Of a stretch of 64,000 nucleotides of DNA, positions 58,832-64,000 are shown one piece after another. A model generated the notes under the pieces. It did not search any database, had not been told where the DNA came from, and was given only the letters and a program-made list of their open reading frames with translations. Origin of the DNA: Bradyrhizobium sp. CCGUVB4N (GTDB lineage Bacteria > Pseudomonadota > Alphaproteobacteria > Rhizobiales > Xanthobacteraceae). The stretch spans positions 5,022,001 through 5,086,000 of the forward strand of contig NZ_JANADP010000001.1 in the NCBI RefSeq assembly GCF_024199945.1. Direction: 5' to 3'. Both the position numbers and the translations under genes were made by a program. The first letter of the stretch is position 1, and each line of letters begins with the position of its first letter.

Positions 58832-61572
58832 TTGAGCTTCGGTTGCGCGCCCGGCTTCGGCCGGCCGATCTTGCCCAACGCCTCCGTGCGCACGAGCTTC
58901 AGGCCCTCCTTGGCGTCGTAGCCATGGATCTCCTTCACATCGAGCTTGCGCATGAAGTCGATGGTCTCCTGGGTGATGACCTGACCCGGCACCATGATCG
59001 GGAAGCCCGGCGGGTACGGGATCACGAAATTGGCCGAGACGAGCTCGGGGCCAGCCTTCAGACGACGATCGATCTCGGGATCGTTGAGGCGGATATGCTC
59101 GCAGCCGGCGACGTCATAGGCGGCATAGAATCCGCTGCGAATGTCGCCTTCGTTGGTCTTGGTGCCGGCATCGCCACGGAAGCTCGGGTGGAAGTGCGAG
59201 AAGTTCGGGAGATCAGGCACGTCCTTCATCAGGCTCTTGACCCGCGCCTCGAAGGTCTGGCGCGCATTGGCGCCGCCTTGCGCCAGCCCGCGGTCCACCT
59301 CGCCCGCGATCTCGGCGAGGACGCGCACGAGATGCGCGACATCGCTGCGGGTGTTGTTGATGTTGGATTGGACCAGGACCGAATTGCGCGAGGTCTTGTT
59401 GACCTGGATGTTGTACTCGTTGGCCAGAATGCCCTTGAACTGGGTGCCGTCGAAACCCGCCGTGCCGCACACCAGCGTCATGCGGGTGGGGTCGAGACAG
59501 AACTCGTCCTCGTCCAGGCTCTTGAGCGTGTTGGCCCAGTTCACACCGGCGGCGAGATAGTCCGTAAACCCGCTCTGGCGGTATTGCGCCGGCACCATGG
59601 CGTCGGCGCCGAGAACGTGGAAGTATTTTGAGATCAGCGGATTGTTGTTGACCGCGTTGCGAATGGCGAACGCGATCTCCATGGCGTTGGCGACGAGGCC
59701 ATAGCCCTCCAGCTCCATCTGGCGCCGCGAGATATCGAGGCTGGCGATCAGCTGCTGGTTCGGACTGGTGGAGGCGTGCGTGAACACAGCTTCCTTGAAC
59801 TGCTGCTCGACCGTGTGGAATTCGACGTCCTTGACCGAGAGCATCGAGCCCTGCCGGATCGCCGACATCGACTTGTGCGTCGAGTTGGTCTGGTAGACGC
59901 GGAGACGAATCTGGCGCGGATCGGGAATGAGGCGTGTCTTGAGCAGCACCTCGTCCGTCGGATTCCTGCCGAGCTCGGCCTGCTGCTTCTCATAGGCGGC
60001 GACCGATTTCGGGTCGCGCATCCACGCCTCGATCTCGTTGGCGGCGCCGAGGCCGGTGCGGCGGCGCAAGAACGGCGAGAAGCGCGCGAAGCCGAACCAG
60101 GCTTCATCCCACAGGAAGATCAGGTCCGGCTTGATGGCGAGGCATTCCTCCATCACCCGCCGGGTGTTGTAGATGTGGCCGTCGAAGGTGCAGTTGGTGA
60201 GGTCGAGCAGCTTGACGCGGTCGAGCCGGCCGTCGGCCTTGGCGTTGAGCAGCGCCTGCTTGATCGTCTTCAGCGGCACCGCGCCATACATCGAATATTC
60301 CGTCATCGGGAAGGCTTCGACATAGAGCGGCTGCGCACCGGCCAGCACCATTCCATAGTGATGCGACTTGTGGCAGTTGCGATCGACGATCGCGATATCG
60401 CCCGGCGCCAGCAGCGCCTGCACCGCCATCTTGTTCGACGTCGAGGTACCGTTGGTGACGAAGAAGACGCGGTCGGCGCCGAGTGCCCTCGCCGCCTTCT
60501 CCTGTGCCTTCTTGATGTTGCCGGTCGGCTCCAGCATGCTGTCGAGGCCGCCGGTGGTGGCGCTGCTCTCGGCCAGGAACAGGTTCGGGCCGTAGAACTC
60601 GCCCATATCGCGGATCCAGTCGGACTTGAAGATCGACTTGCCGCGGGCAATCGGCAACGCATGGAACGTGCCTATGGGGCGCTGCGCGTATTTCTTGAGG
60701 TTGTCGAAGAACGGCGTGTCGTAACGATCCTGGATGCCTTCGAGGATCGAAAGATGCAGCTCCAGCAGCTCTTCCACCGAATAGAAGATACGGCGAACGA
60801 CGTTGGCCTCGGGATTACCGGCCATTTCCTCGACGTCACGATTCGAGATCATGTAGAGATCAAGCTCGGGCCGGACCCGCTTGATGATCTGGGCCAGCCG
60901 CAGCGCGGAGGCATCGGACTCGTCCTTGAGGCCGGCCGTAGCCGTCATCGAGCGGAGGACCGGCGCATCGTGGCGCGAGCGCAGGCCAAAGCCCTCGTTG
61001 ATGACGACGGCGCCGAGGTTGGGATTGAGCATGGTCGCGCAAAAGGCGTCTTCCAGATTGCCGACGATGACCGGCTCGTAGATGAAGGCGTCCTCCGGAC
61101 GGCGCAGCTTGCGCCATTCGGACGCCAGCGCCGGCCACTGGCCGGGTGACACGCCGGTGACAATCAGGGTTTCGAAATAGGGCCGGCGTGCCTTGTGCGC
61201 GCCGAAAGTGGGCGACACCAGTTCGGGCGCATCGCCATTGCCATCGTCCTTTGCATTCCAGTCGCCGGCATGCTGGCGGAATGATCGCGTCGCCAAAGCC
61301 TGGGTGATCCGGGTCGCAAGCGACAGCGACGCGGCCGCATCCCCGGCCGCGGCTGCTTCGCGCAGGGAAGCCATCAATTGCAGGCCGGGATAGCCGTGGA
61401 ATTCTTCTGTCACCGACAGGCTGGCCAGCGCCGCGTCATAGGCCGTTCGATCGCCGCCGCGCGCCCAAACTTTTGCGGCCTCAACCAGATCACGCCAATC
61501 GTCGGCGCGCGCTCCGGGCCCGGAAAAGAACTGGTCGATGCGCTTCTGCGCGATCTTCGTATCCTTGGCCAT
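58819..61572 (-). CDS. Orn/Lys/Arg decarboxylase, long form (917 aa)
   Basis: PLP fold-type I basic amino-acid decarboxylase. The active-site motif is TNSTHKSMSAIRQGSML with the PLP Lys at residue 567. Other hallmarks are FVTNGTSTSNKMAVQALLAP, FLWDEAWFGFARFSPFL and TRMTLVCGTAGFDGTQFKGI. E. coli CadA has its Lys at 367 of 715, so this protein has about 200 extra residues before the core and a normal C-terminal part. The substrate (Lys, Arg or Orn) cannot be read from sequence. Decarboxylation consumes protons, an acid-resistance role. A FixK box is 66 bases upstream. No dedicated CadB/AdiC antiporter is nearby. Confidence 0.88.
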   Translation of the reverse strand: MAKDTKIAQKRIDQFFSGPGARADDWRDLVEAAKVWARGGDRTAYDAALASLSVTEEFHGYPGLQLMASLREAAAAGDAAASLSLATRITQALATRSFRQHAGDWNAKDDGNGDAPELVSPTFGAHKARRPYFETLIVTGVSPGQWPALASEWRKLRRPEDAFIYEPVIVGNLEDAFCATMLNPNLGAVVINEGFGLRSRHDAPVLRSMTATAGLKDESDASALRLAQIIKRVRPELDLYMISNRDVEEMAGNPEANVVRRIFYSVEELLELHLSILEGIQDRYDTPFFDNLKKYAQRPIGTFHALPIARGKSIFKSDWIRDMGEFYGPNLFLAESSATTGGLDSMLEPTGNIKKAQEKAARALGADRVFFVTNGTSTSNKMAVQALLAPGDIAIVDRNCHKSHHYGMVLAGAQPLYVEAFPMTEYSMYGAVPLKTIKQALLNAKADGRLDRVKLLDLTNCTFDGHIYNTRRVMEECLAIKPDLIFLWDEAWFGFARFSPFLRRRTGLGAANEIEAWMRDPKSVAAYEKQQAELGRNPTDEVLLKTRLIPDPRQIRLRVYQTNSTHKSMSAIRQGSMLSVKDVEFHTVEQQFKEAVFTHASTSPNQQLIASLDISRRQMELEGYGLVANAMEIAFAIRNAVNNNPLISKYFHVLGADAMVPAQYRQSGFTDYLAAGVNWANTLKSLDEDEFCLDPTRMTLVCGTAGFDGTQFKGILANEYNIQVNKTSRNSVLVQSNINNTRSDVAHLVRVLAEIAGEVDRGLAQGGANARQTFEARVKSLMKDVPDLPNFSHFHPSFRGDAGTKTNEGDIRSGFYAAYDVAGCEHIRLNDPEIDRRLKAGPELVSANFVIPYPPGFPIMVPGQVITQETIDFMRKLDVKEIHGYDAKEGLKLVRTEALGKIGRPKPGAQPKLKAAS

Positions 61573-61637
61573 GCGTCTCTCCCGATCTTTTTGGGGAAGG
61601 TGATGCGGGATCGTGCTTTCGGCGCCGGTCGCTCCAT

Positions 61638-61651
61638 TTGATCCAAGTCAA
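61638..61651 (-). promoter_or_regulatory. FixK/FNR box upstream of the Orn/Lys/Arg decarboxylase
   Basis: TTGATCCAAGTCAA, matching TTGA-N6-TCAA exactly. At -41.5 transcription would start near 61603, 31 bases before the ATG at 61572. Confidence 0.75.
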
Positions 61652-61709
61652 CGGTCGCGCGCATTCCGCAGGACGCGAAGCGTCGCAGTTCGCATCGCAG
61701 TACGCCGCA

Positions 61710-63413
61710 TCAGGCCGTCCGCTGAGCCGGATCGCCCTTGGCGTCGCCGAGAACGCTGTCGAGCGAGCGCAGCCATTGCCGGCTGTCGGTCTTTTCCCCG
61801 AGCCCCTCGGCGCGCAGGAGGTCACGCAGTTGTGCATGCGCGCCGACGATGCAGAGGGTCACCCGGCGTGACGCGAGCTCGTCATGGAGATCATGCAGCA
61901 TCCGTGCGCCGGCCAGATCGATATAGGGCGACGCCGAGAGGTCGCAGGCGACCAGATGGATGCCCGGCGAACGCCTGAGCGTGCTCAGGACCGTGTCCAG
62001 AATCGTCTCGGCATTGATGTAGAGCAGCGAGGCCTCGGGCCGGAATGCGATGATTCCGACCAGAGGCTCGACATCCGCGTGCCGCGCGCTGTCCGAATAA
62101 CGGCCGGTGCCGGGCAGGCGGCCGAGGAACGCCACGTTCGGCCGCGACGCCCGCGCCAACAGCAGGAAGATCGACGCAATCGACGCCAGCAGGACACCCT
62201 GGAGGATACCAAGCAGCAGTACCGAGATCAGGGCAATCGACGCTGCCAGGAAATCGATCCGGCTGACCTGCCACATCCGTATCAGCGCACGCACATCGAC
62301 CAGCTTGTAGACGGCGGCAAAGACGATAGCCGCGAGCACGGCCTTGGGCAGATTGGTGAGCAGTCCCGTGAAGAACAGCAGACACAGCCCGAGCGTCACG
62401 GAGCAGATGAGCAGAGCCAGAGGTGTTCGCGCACCGGCGCTGTCGTTGACTGCCGATTGCGACAAACCGCCCGCGACGGGATAGCCGTGGCCGAAGGCGG
62501 CCGCGAGGTTCGCCGCACCCAGTCCCAAAAATTCCTGTCGGACGTCGAGGGGATAGCCATGCTTGGCGGCAAAGCTCCGGGCCGCCGAGACGCCCTCGAT
62601 GTAAGCCAGCAGCACGCAGCCGGCAGCGAGCGGGAAGAGATCGTCGAACTCCAACAGTCCGAAGGTCGGCATCCCCAGCGACGGCAGCCCTTCCGGTATC
62701 TTCCCGGTAACGGGCACACCAAGGCCCGGAAAGCCGAACACGGTTGCCACCACAATCGCCAGCGCCACGACGGTGATGCCGACCGGTTTGCCCGGTAGCA
62801 GTCGTTCGCCGAGCAGCAGCAACAACAGCGCAACCGCGCCGATGGCCAGCACGAGCGGATCAAGATGGCCGAGCTGCCCGACCAACTTGAACGCGCGGTC
62901 GAAGAAATTGTGGCCGCCGCCGGCGACGCCGAACAGGCTCGGCAGCTGGCTCATGATGATGGTGAGCCCCGCGCCGGCCTTGAAGCCAACCAAAATGCTG
63001 TCGCTGACGAGGCGAACGAGCACGCTGAGCTTGAACAGCCAGGCGATGAAGCACAGCACCGCGACAGCGAACGCCGCAAGACTCGCGATCTGCGCATACT
63101 TCACGGCATCGCCGCCGGCGAGCGCGCCGACGGTTGCCGCAATCATCAGAGAGATCGCCGACGTCGGGCCGATCGCCAGCTGCCGCGACGCCCCGAGCAA
63201 GGCATAGCCAATCCCGCCAAGCATGTAGCCGTAGACGCCGATCTGCGGCTGCAGGCCGGCGAGCGTTGCGTAGGCCAGCGAGACCGGAATGGCGTAGGCG
63301 GCGAGCGTGACGCCCGCGACGGCGTCGAAAGGAAGCCATTCGCGTCGATAGGCGGCGAGCCAGCCGAACGGCGGAAAGAAGCGTGTCCAACCTGGATCAG
63401 AAGGCTCGGCCAT
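61710..63413 (-). CDS. SulP family anion transporter with STAS domain
   Basis: A 567-residue transporter of the SLC26/SulP family. Membrane domain of about 11-14 helices (about 20-420: AGVTLAAYAIPVSLAYATLA, PQIGVYGYMLGGIGYALLGA, FLGLGAANLAAAFGHGYPVA) and a C-terminal cytoplasmic STAS domain (about 440-550: SPYIDLAGARMLHDLHDELA). Members carry sulfate, bicarbonate, dicarboxylates or other anions; the substrate is open. Bicarbonate would suit a region with two decarboxylases (speculative). The start is the ATG at 63413; a FixK box lies 120 bases upstream. Confidence 0.9.
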   Translation of the reverse strand: MAEPSDPGWTRFFPPFGWLAAYRREWLPFDAVAGVTLAAYAIPVSLAYATLAGLQPQIGVYGYMLGGIGYALLGASRQLAIGPTSAISLMIAATVGALAGGDAVKYAQIASLAAFAVAVLCFIAWLFKLSVLVRLVSDSILVGFKAGAGLTIIMSQLPSLFGVAGGGHNFFDRAFKLVGQLGHLDPLVLAIGAVALLLLLLGERLLPGKPVGITVVALAIVVATVFGFPGLGVPVTGKIPEGLPSLGMPTFGLLEFDDLFPLAAGCVLLAYIEGVSAARSFAAKHGYPLDVRQEFLGLGAANLAAAFGHGYPVAGGLSQSAVNDSAGARTPLALLICSVTLGLCLLFFTGLLTNLPKAVLAAIVFAAVYKLVDVRALIRMWQVSRIDFLAASIALISVLLLGILQGVLLASIASIFLLLARASRPNVAFLGRLPGTGRYSDSARHADVEPLVGIIAFRPEASLLYINAETILDTVLSTLRRSPGIHLVACDLSASPYIDLAGARMLHDLHDELASRRVTLCIVGAHAQLRDLLRAEGLGEKTDSRQWLRSLDSVLGDAKGDPAQRTA

Positions 63414-63532
63414 CCCCCTCCTCCCGACGAGAGACCTCGCAATGCGGCAACGATCAGCAGCGCCGTGACGACAATGCCAGCTATCGCAGGTTCTTCATCC
63501 ATTCATAGGCGTCGTCGGGTCGACGTCGAAGC

Positions 63533-63546
63533 TTGATCTGGATCAA
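63533..63546. promoter_or_regulatory. FixK/FNR box between SulP and the secreted hydrolase
   Basis: TTGATCTGGATCAA, a perfect TTGA-N6-TCAA dyad. At -41.5 it gives a plus-strand start near 63581, 23 bases before the hydrolase ATG, and a minus-strand start near 63498, 85 bases before SulP. The plus direction fits better. Confidence 0.75.
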
Positions 63547-63603
63547 GCAATCTCTCCCCGTCGACAATCAAATCGCGCCAGCGCGCCCGAGGAAACCGCG
63601 ACC

Positions 63604-64000
63604 ATGCTTGAATTCCTCCGCCGTTTGGCGACGGCCCTCATCATCCTCTTCATTGTTCCCGTCCCTGCCCATGCCGAGGACGACGTCCGCATCCAGGAGG
63701 AGATCTGGGCCCTTCCGCTGCCGCTGCCGATGTTCGCTTATCTGGTCCGCCCGGTTGGCGACGGCCCATTCCCACTGGTGATCATGAACCACGGCGTTTC
63801 GCTGAACCCGACCGACCGCAGTTTCTTTCCACTGGTCGAATTCCGCGACGCCGCGAAATGGTTCGCGAAACGCGGCTATCTGGTGGTGGCTCCGGTCGGA
63901 AGCGGCTATGGCGCCGCCGCGATCGATATCCCCGAACGGGCGATCTACGGCCCGTTCTTCTCCAAGATCGGTAAATGCATCAATCCCAACTTCCACGATG
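63604..64000 (+). CDS. Secreted dienelactone-hydrolase-like alpha/beta hydrolase, 5' part
   Basis: The first 132 residues are present and the gene runs off the window. A signal peptide (MLEFLRRLATALIILFIVPV, then PAHAE) is followed by an alpha/beta-hydrolase start: GDGPFPLVIMNHGVSLNPTD (oxyanion-hole HG) and KWFARRGYLVVAPVGSGYG. The catalytic triad lies beyond the edge, so activity and substrate cannot be judged. It has its own FixK box 58 bases upstream. Confidence 0.8.
   Translation, partial: MLEFLRRLATALIILFIVPVPAHAEDDVRIQEEIWALPLPLPMFAYLVRPVGDGPFPLVIMNHGVSLNPTDRSFFPLVEFRDAAKWFAKRGYLVVAPVGSGYGAAAIDIPERAIYGPFFSKIGKCINPNFHD

Noticed and set aside
63146..63502. Minus-strand frame starting MDEEPAIAGIVVTALLIVAA upstream of SulP
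   Set aside because: It looks like a membrane segment at first but has no ribosome-binding site and runs far into the SulP coding region in another frame.
1..64000. CRISPR array, prophage or intact insertion sequence
   Set aside because: No regularly spaced direct repeats, integrase, transposase or phage structural genes were seen.

Overview
The window is chromosomal DNA of an alphaproteobacterium, most likely Bradyrhizobium or a close relative. The evidence is the high-GC codon use, NasS/NasT nitrite assimilation, phosphatidylcholine synthase, ndvB/ndvC glucan genes, an IalB-family protein, interspersed long palindromes of Bradyrhizobium type and several FixK-type boxes. No phage, plasmid, CRISPR or intact insertion sequence was seen.

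Layout. 1-4.2 kb: assimilatory nitrite reduction (nirA, formate/nitrite transporter) behind a structured leader, with the control pair nasS/nasT. 4.3-9.4 kb: rimO, an immunity-like hypothetical, a secreted TPR protein and a class III aminotransferase behind an Arg-codon-rich leader peptide and a terminator. 9.5-21.8 kb: quinone oxidoreductase, TerC, phosphatidylcholine synthase, UbiH-type hydroxylase, AEC transporter, hspQ, IalB, a peptide-binding protein with a degenerate adenylate-forming partner, a degenerate GGDEF protein, and a second TerC with two small membrane proteins. 22.2-31 kb: mfd, sdhE, recG, two dehydrogenases and DUF502. 31-36.6 kb: glmS, glmU and a SPOR-like membrane protein. 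37-42.7 kb: ndvC, a secreted Cys protein and ndvB. 43 kb: tRNA-Lys with an inverted fragment of itself about 280 bp upstream.

43-64 kb is the most distinctive part. Six perfect TTGA-N6-TCAA sites (FixK/FNR boxes) lie in five intergenic regions, and I found none in the intergenic regions I scanned in the first 43 kb. They stand before DUF3300/DUF2950 genes; a membrane protein/HlyD/sensor-kinase operon and a divergent ppk2 operon; aspartate 4-decarboxylase, with two tandem AspT-type antiporters transcribed divergently; a 917-residue Orn/Lys/Arg decarboxylase; and a SulP transporter with a divergent secreted hydrolase. Aspartate decarboxylation with Asp/Ala exchange, basic amino-acid decarboxylation and polyphosphate-driven nucleotide phosphorylation are all ways to keep pH, proton-motive force or nucleotide charge when respiration is limited. 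I therefore read this region as an oxygen-limitation energy and acid-stress island. That is inference from gene families and sites, not shown.

Starts were chosen by ribosome-binding site, family length and overlap with neighbours, so several CDSs begin inside the longest possible reading frame. The first and last genes are cut by the window edges.
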